The notes: generated by a model from the sequence alone, not told the origin. A stretch of DNA of 64,000 nucleotides from Symsagittifera roscoffensis (GCF_963678635.1 NW_026971373.1:62001-126000), one strand, 5' to 3'; numbered from the stretch's first letter, positions 39,591 to 50,380 are shown. Made by a program: numbers and translations.

Positions 39591-39830
39591 GACCGCTCGA
39601 AAACCGCCTAAAAACCGCTCAAAAACCGCCTAAAAACCGCTCAAAAACCGCCTAAAAACCGCTCAAATCTTGCTTGAAAAACCGTTCAAAAATCACCGCA
39701 AGAAATGAGCGGTTTTTGAGCGGTTTTTTTAGGCAAGATTTGAGCGGTTTAAGTGGTTTTTCCAAAAATAACGCCCTAACCGCTCAAATCTTGCCGGAAA
39801 ACCGCTCAAACCGCCCATATCTTGAGCGGG
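39591..39830. repeat. Foldback minisatellite, unit 5
   Basis: Three repeats with a private ctcgaaaa change at its start. The right end is shortened: cttgagcggg follows directly, without the extra tttttgagcggg. Confidence 0.8.
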
Positions 39831-41567
39831 ATCTCGACCCGGGCTGTCTCCTCATGGTACTCGCGGGAAAACACTGGTTTGTACAGACAGGGCTTACCAT
39901 TCAGACGCATCACTTCCTATAATGGGGAAGTTGTTTTGTTATTTTGATAAAGACTTAAAGTCTTAATCACCAACTTTTGTATCGTTAAATTTTACGTCAA
40001 AAATGCAATACTTGTTATTCGGCACAGAATGGCTCGATAGGAAAAACAACTCAAAGGGAATCGAGAGTTTTGGAAGCTCGACTTCCGCTTTTGAAATAGG
40101 AGAAAACCAGGTAGAAACATGAACACATCCAGCATACTCTTCAAAAAGTCTTCGTGAAATTTGTTGACACAAACTTTTTAACTGAAGAAATTGAAAACTG
40201 AAGAAATTGTATGAAAACATGTCAATTAGAAATTTTCAACGTTTGTTTACAAAATGCCGCTAAAAAAACTATTTTGACTTGAGTACAACGTACAAATAAG
40301 TTTACACGGCTTGAATTAAATTTACATAAGCAATTGCAAGTCTACGCGTGCACACCATGTTTTTTTTCGAATTTTGACCAAAAATCAAAAATTTCAAACC
40401 GACTTTCCTCGACACTGTGAAAAAAAAACGTTCCCAAATTTTTTAATGTGTTTCGAATCACGGTTTAAAGGACTTTGAAATGATATATCACTCGACTCAT
40501 TCGGATAAACACTCTGCGTGGAAAATTTCTGATAATCCCTGATTTTGCGTGGAAAACAAAAAAACACACACCCGAATACACAGTTCCTCCCCAATTTTCA
40601 AATGCTCGTAACAAAATCCTTTGAAGACATTCACGATATATCAATGAAAACACGTCTCCAAACAGATCATTTCCCGTACCAAATAAGTTTAGTAGTTTAT
40701 TTAGTACCCTAAAAAGATAGGGTCAAGATAATCGATAACTGCACATTCGAATATGCAGTTGCTCAAAACTCGTTAAAAATTCTAGCTAGAGATCAATTGC
40801 TTTTCCAAGTTCCAAAATCAAAAACCTAGATTCAGTACGTATTAAGACTCAAGTAGACTTAGGAGACAATTGAGCATCTTGACTGAAAAAACATCCAGTG
40901 AATTGGCCAGCAGTAAGAAAAGTAACTAAAAACGAATATTTTTGAGATGCTTCCTTGCATTATTTTTAGATCAATTCTCAAACTGCAACTTATTCCAGAA
41001 TCTTGACATTCTTTATTTCGTGAAAGTATTTGCCTGAAAAATTTTATTTTATTATGAAGTTGAGATGAGGTGAGATGTAGGTTAGTGCTTCTGAAGCTGA
41101 TCAAACAATCACTGTCTGATAAAAAAAGACATATCATTTTACGATCTGAAATCTTTGTTAGAAGTCAATTGCGTGTAATGGATATCAAAATATCTGGCTA
41201 TATATACGTTTTATTTTTTTTCAAGGCTTGCGGGTTCTTTTGGTAGTGACTCTCATGCTATAACGGCTTTAAAAAATTCGTGTATTGACAAACCACGTTT
41301 TGACACCGTCACGTTGAAGCTGAAAATGGCAAAAACTTGTTTCTCTGGCACCTGATTCCATGGCAATCACACTAGACTTCGATAACTTCAAATGTGAAAT
41401 ATACACCCAGGTAATTTATTGGTTCGAAAATTTTGCGGAAAAGTTTCGTAAAAGTTTGGTGAAAAAAATTATTGAATGTTTGCATAGTTCATTGTCTTTT
41501 CATATACTTCATTTTCTCCGTTCTTGCATCTTTTTTGTTAGATAATTGAATGAACTTAACCGGGCTC

Positions 41568-41801
41568 TCACTTATACGATATTTTATTCAACCAACTAGT
41601 TTTGTTAAAGAAATCTAGATAGTAAAAGTCATTATAACGGGAAAAAGTTTTGAAAAAAGGAAGAGTTTTTTGACCGCAAACCACCCAAGAAAAACAACGG
41701 CACCAACTTCTTAATCTAGCTGTTAGTTTTCGTAAAATAGCATAGATAAATGGTGTACACAAAATATAAAACATCATAGACAGGTGCATGAAGTGTCCGA
41801 T
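41568..41801 (-). pseudogene. GPCR TM7 exon relic, unit 5 (longer frame)
   Basis: An extra T in the poly-T at about 41648 shifts the tail frame relative to units 1-4, so the frame stays open about 16 codons longer (through FFNKTSW). Which length is ancestral cannot be told from this window. Confidence 0.4.
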
Positions 41802-42181
41802 TGGAACCAGACTTAAACTAAATTTCATTATTGGTTATGATTCATATATTTTATCCCTATAAAATATTAAAGACTAAATAATCATACTCCATCCAATTAA
41901 CGACCCACTCATTTGTTAATGCTGAAATTACTTGTATATTCAGCACCAGAGAGATTTAAATTTAACTTGAAAATTAGTTGGTTTCTCTAAGAGACCAACT
42001 CGTAACAAACCAGAATACCCAAGATCTATTGAGACTAGGAGATATAAAAGTAAGATTAAGATCGGTATTAGACTAAGAAGTTGCACGAATCTATCCGGCC
42101 GAAAAAAAAGATAGCGTGACGAGCAGACGGTGTACCCTATCTGAAATTACTCTATGAGTTATGAACATCAGCCTTAACTCA
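41802..42181 (+). mobile_element. 5' LTR of LTR1 copy 1 (unit 5)
   Basis: Starts TGGAACCAGA and ends ACTCA, with a TATA-like ctataaaatatt at about 41856. It carries the longer aagagacc motif found at 48706-49083 and 50381-50777 but missing from units 1-4, so it is the copy most like the dispersed ones. It leads directly into the full leader and the degenerate element body. Role: promoter and polyadenylation signals of an LTR retroelement (family knowledge). Confidence 0.75.
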
Positions 42182-42183
42182 TC

Positions 42184-42193
42184 TGGTGCGACC
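42184..42193 (+). promoter_or_regulatory. Primer-binding-like site after the 5' LTR
   Basis: tggtgcgacc lies two bases after the LTR CA end. A PBS starts with TGG because it pairs with the CCA tail of the primer tRNA, so the primer would end GGTCGCACCA. The site is present in units 1, 2 and 4, and one base changed in unit 3 (tggtgtgacc) and at 50780 (tgatgcgacc). The primer tRNA is not identified. Confidence 0.55.
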
Positions 42194-43660
42194 AAAAATC
42201 TCGAACAAGACCTTAAACAACTTAAAGAACTAACCAAAACATTAGATTAGAATTAGACAACAAATTTTTAAAAAAATGTTACATGACAACAATTTAATTG
42301 AAATGTCTCTACAACTCAATAGATCAGAGCCAATAATCCGTATATTATGAGAACTACCCGGTATTGGAAGAAAACCTCGGACAAGAGACGACATACGACT
42401 AAAACGAAACTTACCAATAAGTTTCAAGATCGTACGGCAAAAACCAACTCAAACTTTCATATTTAGATTTTTACTAGCAGTAAATTTAAATTTTCATTTA
42501 CTGACATAGCATCTTTGAAGAAAACTCTTCATATATCATTACAGGCGCTAAACTTAATAATTGTACAATAACGACTGATGAAAACATCTCTAGCAGTTCT
42601 CTTAAAAAATCTGCAGTAAATTTAAAAAACATCATGGAAAACTTTTTATAGAAAATAAAAATGCAAAAATTAGTTAGTACAAAAAGCAAATTGTTAGTAA
42701 ATTTAAATCGTTTCTTCATCCCAGCTACATTACCTAAGACATAACAGCAAATCATAAAACTACTAACATCATCAAAAACTGAAACTGAAATTTTTTCTCT
42801 AATGAAATTTCAATTAAATTATCAAGGCTCATCCTTGTTTTCACTTAAATTGAACTTATTTTATGCAGCAGATCATCAAGGCTTCCCTTGGATCTTTAAT
42901 TAAAGTTCACTTAAATTAAATTTAAATTAAATCCATTTTAATCCTGATCATCAAGGCTTATCCTTGGATCAAATAGAACAATTTTGTTCTCCCCGTCACA
43001 AATTACAAAGTGTCTAACGACCTCAAACGTCGTTTCACTATCCAACCCTTACTTAAGAACCAGGACTAACAGAAATTTTTCAAAAAAAATAACCATTCTA
43101 ATTAAGATAGACTGAAGAACTTCGGTTATTCATCCTTCACTTGGTTCCCCCCTCTTATTTGACACAGGATAACACTTAAATAGTACCTAACGAACTACTT
43201 GCGTTCTAGTTATACCTGAACCTTGTGGATTGATTTTCTATTCTCCAACCCTTGATCACAAATCATTACCCCTAAGATTAAGTAAGTTAACACCTTAACT
43301 TAGATTAGCCACGAGAAAGAAAAAATCATTCTCACGAATCGATATATACTCTTCTCTCCAACCCTACAAAACATGACCCAAGTTAAGCTAACCACAAAAA
43401 TCGTAAGAACTAACTGTTTAGGACGTTCGAAACCACTAATCCCAATCTTGTATCCGTCATCCTAAACCTTATGTCAAGAGACAATTTAGGAAATAAACAA
43501 ACAATTATACTACACAACTGTATAGTTAACGACGAAAGATACGATCTTGTAATCACACCACACAAAAAAACAAAAGGATACCTAAGAACAAAACGACAAA
43601 CACTCAGAAAGAAAAAAATAGAAAATTAATAGAACAAATTCTATCGCAAGATCATAAAGA
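42194..43660 (+). mobile_element. Long leader of LTR1 copy 1
   Basis: About 1.4 kb of non-coding sequence that aligns block by block with 50790-51990 and 54252-55411. Shared blocks include aatctgcagtaa, tctaacgacctcaaacgtcg, gaagaacttcggttattcat, tagtacctaacgaactac, cctgaaccttgtgga, atcgatatac and caaacaat. It contains repeated small hairpins of the form catcaaggc..tccttggatc (at about 42872 and 42948, weaker at 42823). No open frame of note apart from the small basic relic at its start. A structured 5' UTR or packaging region is likely (inference). Confidence 0.65.
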
Positions 43661-43671
43661 AAAATCTGAAC

Positions 43672-43863
43672 TTGGACAATCATAACGACTTCGAAATCAA
43701 CCGCGAAAGGATTATAAACATTCATTCCACAATCCAAAATACAAAAGAAAATCGATTTCCAGAAACCGCTTTAAATTTAATTAACATTTTTATCTCTTTA
43801 AATCATTTTGAACACAGTACATTTTCTGAATTTCATGTTGAAAAACCACTTGAACAAATATAG
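43672..43863 (+). pseudogene. Degenerate ORF fragment of LTR1 copy 1
   Basis: A 63-aa frame at the end of the leader, polar and without a recognised motif. Its position at the start of the element body suggests the remains of the first protein of the element. I do not recognise it. AT-rich codon use matches the rest of this element and contrasts with the gypsy element on the right. Confidence 0.3.
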
Positions 43864-43971
43864 TTCAAATTCAGCCAATAGAAATCTTTCCGAATTCTCA
43901 CCTCATTTTGAAAACACGACTTTATTAGCCGACAAATAATAACCTTCAAGCGTATCTATAACTATAACGTC

Positions 43972-45174
43972 ATGAAAAACCCACATGCAACACATCATAC
44001 AACCAATGACGAAAATTCTTATAAACCAGTAAACCTCCTTAAAAACACAAGAAACATCGGTGGAAAAATAAAACCGCAAGATAAAGATAGTACACGCTTA
44101 CAAGAACTATCACTAAGGAACAACACCTATTTTGGTGCAATTTATTATGAAATACACCTAGATATGAAATTAGATTACACAATAAGCAGAACTTTTCAAG
44201 AAATGTCCTTATCAGATTTAGAAACACTATATCAATAATGCGAACTCGAAAGAACACAAATTCTACAATCACACGCATTAGCAGTTCTAAAATACCCTAT
44301 GCAGGATATTTATTATCCGAAACAGATCAATTTTCCTTGACTATGAAAGAATAATTTTATGGTATTACACTTGTACCAAAAAAAGTATCACCTTTATATG
44401 CTTTGAAGACAAGCGATGCTGCAAAAGAATCACACTATTCTACAAAAATAAAGTACTTTTTGTCGGTACACTCTCACGAAGAATTTTTGGGACACAGCAG
44501 TTCCATGTGGATTAGAAAATAGCCACAATGTAGTACAACTAAATCCCGACGAAGATAAATATTATCTACTTGCACCATATCCTACACTACTGCAATCATT
44601 TAAAAAGTTTTCCCCTGAAAGCATTAGAGCTATTGCACGCAACTAAAATATCGATTTACAATCGACCGGCATATACTTTATATCTGACATACAACAACAC
44701 ATTCGTACACAACAACTTCAAGAATTAATAAGAAAAATGGACACAATACAACGACAATCAATAGATCAGAATTTACGCAACCTTGCAGAAGCAGCAGGAT
44801 TTTCAGAAATTTATGCACAAGTTTACAGCGGATATTTTAAAGACCTTAGAGATTACATTTATTTAAATGGCGAAAAACATAGACCACAAGATATTTCACC
44901 AATCAATTTTTTTAGCTTTGTAAACTTGGAAAACGAACGTCTTGCTTTTCTAGGATGGCACTATTACATCTTTGAAAGATTGACTATATTATATGCAATG
45001 TTTAGTTTTATTGGATTTCTTTTCTCACTGTTAAAAGGAATCTATAACACATGTGCTATACATACAAAAGTAAACAGACAGGCAAGCGTAGCACGCATAC
45101 TTTTTGCAAGATATTTTGCAATTTTCTCTACATCAAAAAACAAAATACTTTTAGATGCACAAATGAACGAATAA
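43972..45174 (+). pseudogene. Envelope-like glycoprotein relic
   Basis: Broken plus-strand frames at 43972-44238 and 44737-45174, with interrupted coding sequence between them (at least two stops and a frame change). The intact last part is 145 aa: a polar, partly helical ectodomain end, one strong hydrophobic segment at about residues 80-99 (transmembrane), then a basic tail with NRQASVARILFA and LLDAQMNE. This resembles the C-terminal half of envelope-type fusion glycoproteins carried by invertebrate retroelements and endogenous virus-like sequences (family knowledge, no search run). If so it would have been a type I membrane protein. It is clearly inactive as it stands. Uncommonly, more degenerate coding DNA follows it before the 3' LTR. 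Confidence 0.5.
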
Positions 45175-46331
45175 TTTACAAAAATATCAACTACACCAAA
45201 TACATACGACGATGCGCAAAACAACACAATTACAACAACCACAGCACCACAATTACCGAACCTACATCATAACCATCCATTATCATTAGTACCACGAAAT
45301 TTTTGAGACATAGCACTCACAGATATCAGACCTTCAAGACCTAATTTTTACAAAGCCCAATTCACCATATAGTGACACAACAATCACAAAAGGACGATAC
45401 GTATGAACAAATAATCAAACAACCCAACACCACGAATTTTCGAAAACAATATCCCCATCATCCCACTTTTTGCTTTTCCCTCACTTGAAACACCCCATGT
45501 TAACACCTCATCCGACATGAATTCTGATACTAATTAGAATATCACAGTTTACCACACAATTTCCCAATTCACAAATTCAGACCTAGAAACCCCAAATGAA
45601 TTCTAAAACTCTGAACCCTGCCCGTATACATTTTCCCAAACCCCTTTTCAACCCATCCACTCCCAAACCAGAGATGACTTTCCCTCGACTCCCTCTCATA
45701 TTTCAAACGTGACACCCACGTACTCACCTTTCACCAGTGAACGCTCCAACAATAGTTCCCCAGATGACTCACAAATATCATATGAACTAAACAATCTAAT
45801 AACACTTCAACAACAAATACAGCACACTCAAACCCTAACCATTCATCAACTATCATCATCCATAACATCATCAAATCCACCAACTCCCACACCCTCTTCA
45901 AATTACACCCCTTCTCTAGCCTAATCTTCCACATCCAACCAATCTTCATCCAGTACGAACCGCGCTTACAGAACATTCAAAAGGAAATTCCCAAATCACC
46001 CATTTCCCTCTCAACCCGGAAGAGCACAATCATACATAAAAATATCCTAACCACACAAATACTAAAGAATACCTTCAAAATGTTTACCCTCCTTTCCCCA
46101 ATATACATATGCCTATTCCGACCCAAATCACGAACAACCAAACTACGTCGATGAGCATGTATCAATTCCCACCCTCAATTGGACATCATTTTATCACTTC
46201 TGAAACCCACTTTGTTTATCACTAATTAACACACCACAAGAAATGGAAAAGAGCAAAAATGACATCTTCCGACTCACTACAGCACTAACCCCTAGACAAT
46301 TCACACACGTAGGATACCAAAAATATTTAAA
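45175..46331 (+). pseudogene. Degenerate, disordered coding remains
   Basis: C- and A-rich plus-strand DNA. One short open stretch (45709-45924, 71 aa) is rich in Ser, Thr, Asn, Gln and Pro, typical of disordered linkers. No domain recognised. It lies between the envelope-like relic and the next open frame. Confidence 0.3.
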
Positions 46332-47173
46332 ATGTTCACCGCACCTAAAGCAGATGTTTATTCTATCGAATATTATGATCATGACATCATCCGACCTAAC
46401 CAAGATCACTTTATTAAAGACGATATGTTTGCTAACCCGCAATTAACAGAAAAGTATTTCATCCGAACACCTTATGTCTTTACTCTCAGTACTTTAGATA
46501 AAAAATATGATCACCTCATCTCAGAAGCACTTTGTGATATCCAAGCTTCTGAATCTTATTATAATCATTTTAACCTTTTATCACTAACTTTTAATTTCCT
46601 CACACCCAAAGAACATGATTTGAACTGCTCACACGACATCATGTTACGTACTAAACAAACACATACATACACTTACTACAGATTTATACAAAATCATTAC
46701 GCTTTGCATACACCATCCCGACAACCTCACCATAGATATCAATTAATTAACTCCAAACACACTTCACATATTTTTTTTTCTTAACTTCACAGATTGTATT
46801 AAAAATATTAACTTCCAAGGCATACTCCGAAACTATGATCCCATCAACCAGATGTATATATTCTGTCAACCAAGACCTTTAATGTAGAAGAAACCCGCTC
46901 ACTAATTGTCCCACATGAATTCCTACAGCCCATCGAAGTCCCAATTCTAGAATTTATACATAATACTAAACATAATCATAAATTTTTAACCTTATTCAAA
47001 ATACACCGTACGAATTTACCCCTGACACTGAAGAACTAAAAACCCTCAGAGCACTTCAATTGCTTTGGCCACTACTTCATACTAAAAACATCAATCGCAT
47101 ATTAGCCAAATTACTAACCACATCAGAAATCATTCACAATGTTTTCCCCCATGGATTTTTTACCGATATTTAG
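46332..47173 (+). pseudogene. Unidentified ORF remains of LTR1 copy 1
   Basis: A 150-aa frame (46332-46784) with several Tyr, His and Asp residues and no motif I recognise, followed after interruptions by a last open stretch that ends in FPHGFFTDI and TAG at about 47173. Amino-acid use looks protein-like (hydrophobic helices such as RALQLLWPLL), so this was probably coding once. It is the last coding segment before the 3' non-coding region of the element. Candidates are a structural or accessory protein of the element; no function can be assigned. Confidence 0.35.
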
Positions 47174-48160
47174 GTAAAATGAATTGATTAATTTAAACTA
47201 ACAAAATCAAAATAAAACTAACCATTCTTCATCAAATGTTATTTTTTCCTTAGCCTTCATCTACAAAAAGAAAAATCAAACAAAAAACAAAAACTTTTTT
47301 AAATAATTTATTAACTTCTTTTAACAAATCGAAAGGAATAAAGCAGTAAAATTACCACCTAACAGCAGTAAATTGACATATAAATTCTTTTCCTCATTGC
47401 AGTAAATTTAATTAAAATGAAACTAAATTGATAATCTCAACCCCGACAAAGTAGTAAAATTGCAAATTTCAGCAGTAGATCTATACAAATGAAAGCAGTA
47501 CTAACCTTTTTAAAGACGCTTCTTTATAATAGTCACTTGACCACAATTCTATCCATAATTGCACTGCTCGCCCACAACGAGTTGTTTAAAATAGTGAGTT
47601 TATGTTTTAACTTTCACTGATAACAACTCTAACCAGTATTAACAAGTTTCAAACTTTCCTTTAAGCGGGTTGGAAAGGAGTTATATAATAATCCAAACTA
47701 ACCAATGCAGCTTACTAAACACCACAAACTACAATCTAACAGCATGACTAAGAAAAGAAAACCCACGGTACCCAAACCGGATTAAACCAGCTTAAGAACT
47801 GGATAATTTATTCTTTTGGAGACAATTCATAAGTCCAAAAAAGAACGAATAAAACACCAAAAAGTCAAAAGTCGAAAGACAATCCCAAACCAAACAATTT
47901 GATTTTTGAGAAAACGACACAACTAAAACAGCAAAAAGAAAAAACCAGCAATAAAAAAGACAAAAAATGTCAACACAAAAAAGGACCCCACAAAACACTA
48001 GCATGAAACCATACCCTACTCCTGGCCTAACCCACCAGAATGGACGTCCTGAGCATGCTCTATAGACTGCCTTATCCACCGTGCTACATCCACAATTTGT
48101 GACCCACTCCCAATTTTTGATGAGAGCTATTCAAGGGCGAGTAGCTACTTAAAAGGATAC
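47174..48160. other. AT-rich 3' non-coding region with GCAGTAAA repeats
   Basis: Contains an irregular series of gcagtaaa-like words at about 47344, 47365, 47398, 47450, 47474 and 47490; the same word occurs in the leader (agcagtaaattt and tgcagtaaattt). Otherwise no gene. The minus-strand hydrophobic frame at 47792-48079 arises from AT-rich DNA and has no motif. Confidence 0.45.
48005..48096 (-). ncRNA. tRNA-like sequence (possible SINE head or tRNA relic)
   Basis: On the minus strand, tagcacggtggataaggc looks like a tRNA D-arm with an internal promoter A box, and ggtgggttaggcc about 50 bases on could be a decayed B box/T-arm. Anticodon and acceptor stems are not convincing, so this is not a functional tRNA call. 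It may be the head of a tRNA-derived SINE. Confidence 0.3.
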
Positions 48161-48705
48161 AATGTAGTATATATATTACACGAAGCCCAAAGACGAGCAT
48201 CAAGGAACTTAACGACCCGGTCACACTCAAACTACAGATTGGCTAAACACAACCAATATGCTGCCTGCAGTCACAACTCAAAGGATTTGAAGTACGACTT
48301 GCCATCGCAGCAAGGGAACTCCACTGAACCAGACCAATGGTCATCTCGATGTTCAACAAGTATACGTACAGATCCGAGTTACAAGGCATCCCCTCTAAAC
48401 TCAATTTTCACGCCATTCCCAAACGAGATTGTAACACCGTTCTCTACAAAGCAAGAACGAATGATGATAAAAAACCGACCAGAAATCACAATCCGATCTC
48501 CGGAAATAACAGCAACAATTGGTGGTCACAGTCGTCGTCGAATGACAAACTGATATCGACGATTCCAGCTTCCTGGACCAGACGGTTAAAACATCCTTCT
48601 TCCACAACGGAAAGGAAATGATGCTCGCGACATACCAACGATCATCATCCATCCTCCATTACAGAAGAATGTCAAATAACAAAAAGTCTGTAAACCCCGG
48701 ATGGG
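48161..48705 (+). other. Unidentified segment upstream of the 3' LTR
   Basis: More balanced in base composition than its surroundings, with two overlapping plus-strand frames (48239-48553 and 48337-48621) that are polar, Ser/Asn/Arg-rich and without motifs. It could be the very end of an element protein. The bases before the LTR (ccccggatggg) are only weakly purine-rich. Confidence 0.3.
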
Positions 48706-49083
48706 TGGAACCAGATTCAAACTAGATTTTATTTTTGGTTATTATTCATATTTTTATCCTTATAAAATATTAAAAACTAACCGATCATACTCCATCAAAC
48801 TAACAATCCACTTATTTGTAAGTGCTGAAATTACTTGTATTTTCAGCACCAGGGATATTTGAACTTAAGTTAGAACTTAGTTGCTTTCTCCAAGAGACCG
48901 ACTCGTAATAAACCAGAAAACTCTAGATCTATTGAGACTAGGAGATATAAGAGTAAGATTAGGATCGGTAATAGACTAAGAAGTTGCACGAATCGATCCG
49001 GCCGAAAATAAGATAGCGTGACGAGCAGACGGTGTACCCTATCTGAAATTACTCTATGAGTTATGAACATCAGCCTTAACTCA
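48706..49083 (+). mobile_element. 3' or solo LTR of LTR1 family (378 bp)
   Basis: Starts TGGAACCAGA, ends ACTCA, and matches the first 375-380 bp of the 5' LTRs, including the TATA-like tataaaatatt and the stem gtgctgaaa..tttcagcac. Similarity stops exactly at the CA, and the primer-binding-like site is absent after it. That makes it a 3' or solo LTR and fixes the LTR length. The flanking bases do not show an obvious target duplication with the LTR at 41802. Confidence 0.7.
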
Positions 49084-49690
49084 CTATCCAAAATCTATAT
49101 CTATATAGGCAAGTACTCCAGCCAAACGGCGTTTTGTCCTGTAATTGTGTGCAAGTGAGTTTTACTTTTTTTTGAGCGTTAAAAGCTCGCACCGCAGAAA
49201 AAGTAGAAAACAGAAGGTGCAGATTATTATTTGACTAGTTCAACGAAACAATTATGCAAGCGGTTATTTGCCCTTTGGGTTAAATTCACGATCAGGTACA
49301 ACTCACAATTTAAACGCTCGTTGGGATACATTCCCTCACTCAAAGTAACCATAGAGCATTCGCATACGACTGCTCATGGATATACCGTTTTAGTTATGGT
49401 CGAACGTTTCGCCAGCTATTAAAGGCGGGAACTTTGCACAATATTGCCTAAGCAGATAATATACCGGAGTAAGCGTCTCTAAATTGGCAGGGTTGGAGCT
49501 CACTGGAGTAATAGGCCGCATGATTTCTCAAAAAAAGCGGACAGTGTACACCAGCAAGAAACCAACCATTTTTTACGCTTAAAAGAATAACCAGCATCTA
49601 AAAATGTTAATTAGGGTACGGTTTTGATTAGAACGGTACGGAAAATTAGGAAGCTGAACTAAAATGTCCACTTTACCGAGGAATGTCCAC
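49084..49690 (+). other. Unique segment with weak integrase-like frame
   Basis: The plus-strand frame 49231-49422 ends HGYTVLVMVERFASY, which resembles the region after the first catalytic Asp in retroelement integrases (family usually has V.VDRF). Downstream, another frame reads AGTLHNIA. There are several stops. It is too short and broken for a firm call and could be chance. Confidence 0.2.
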
Positions 49691-49960
49691 TTTATCGTAG
49701 CCTTCCATGTGGGTAGGGCAGTGGGTAGGGCATGTGGTTAGGGCAGTGGGTGGAGGCGGGTGTGGGATGGGGTGTTAATTGTAATTGGACGGGTGGGGGG
49801 GGGGGGGGGTAAACTTCAGTGAACATGGGGTCTGGGCGTAGGGTAAAAGTAGGGGTGTTGTTTAAATGCGGGTGTGAGGCGTGAGGGGCAAATGCGAATG
49901 GGGGCTAAGTTAGGGTGGGGGGAATAATTTGTGTAGGTTTAGATTGTGAGTTACGCAAAA
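49691..49960 (+). repeat. G-rich low-complexity tract
   Basis: Many gggtagggc, gtgggt and gaggcgggt words plus an uninterrupted run of about 15 G at 49795-49809, all on the plus strand. The strand asymmetry and spaced G-runs would favour G-quadruplexes. It is non-coding. Confidence 0.75.
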
Positions 49961-49984
49961 AGTGAGGGGGGAGGGAATAATTTG

Positions 49985-50230
49985 AGTTGGTTTAGATTGC
50001 GAGCAATTGTAAAGATTATAATACGTTATAATCAATTTATAATGGATTTTAAATGAATCATAGTCTGTCATAATGGATTTTGATCGATTGTTTTTTTACA
50101 AAAATAATCGATTATAATGACAGTATAGTCGTTTTCGGTGTCTAAATTTGCAACAATAATGGATTATAATGACAAAATTTCAGAGAACATTTTTCCATTA
50201 ATCGATTATTATCCATGACACTCTGGTGCG
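49985..50230. repeat. ATAATNGATTATAAT cluster with inverted copies
   Basis: Words such as aataatcgattataatgaca (about 50103), aataatggattataatgac (about 50157), tgtcataatggatttt (about 50067) and the inverse attaatcgattattatcca (about 50198) recur in both orientations. A small AT-rich palindromic element or decayed foldback is likely. Confidence 0.55.
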
Positions 50231-50380
50231 AGACTCCACCGAAGTTTAACAGCTACTTGACATGAGTCGCCACAAAAACTCAACGAAAAAATGGAAAACT
50301 CTACAGATCCCAGAACAAAACATTTTTCAAAATAAATAGTTTTGTTTTCTAAAAACTTCTGTTTCACGCCCTTGACCAAA

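Larger units (their letters stand above)
38453..42520. repeat. 4.1-kb tandem unit 5 of 5 (last copy, deletion)
   Basis: A 4068-bp copy. Around 40706 it lacks roughly 60 bp (tttagta goes straight to cctaaaaagataggg), and the minisatellite is trimmed near 39830. Unlike the other units it does not return to atttagctt after catctttgaa. It runs on into the full LTR1 leader and body, so it is the unit that retains the original right-hand context. Confidence 0.9.

Noticed and set aside
23470-40220. 85-aa and 106-aa minus-strand frames conserved in the 4.1-kb units
   Set aside because: No motif is recognised, the units are too similar for conservation to be informative, and the 106-aa frame is disrupted in units 3-5.
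47792-48079. 95-aa hydrophobic minus-strand frame as a membrane protein
   Set aside because: It comes from A-rich plus-strand DNA, has no motif, and begins inside the tRNA-like segment.
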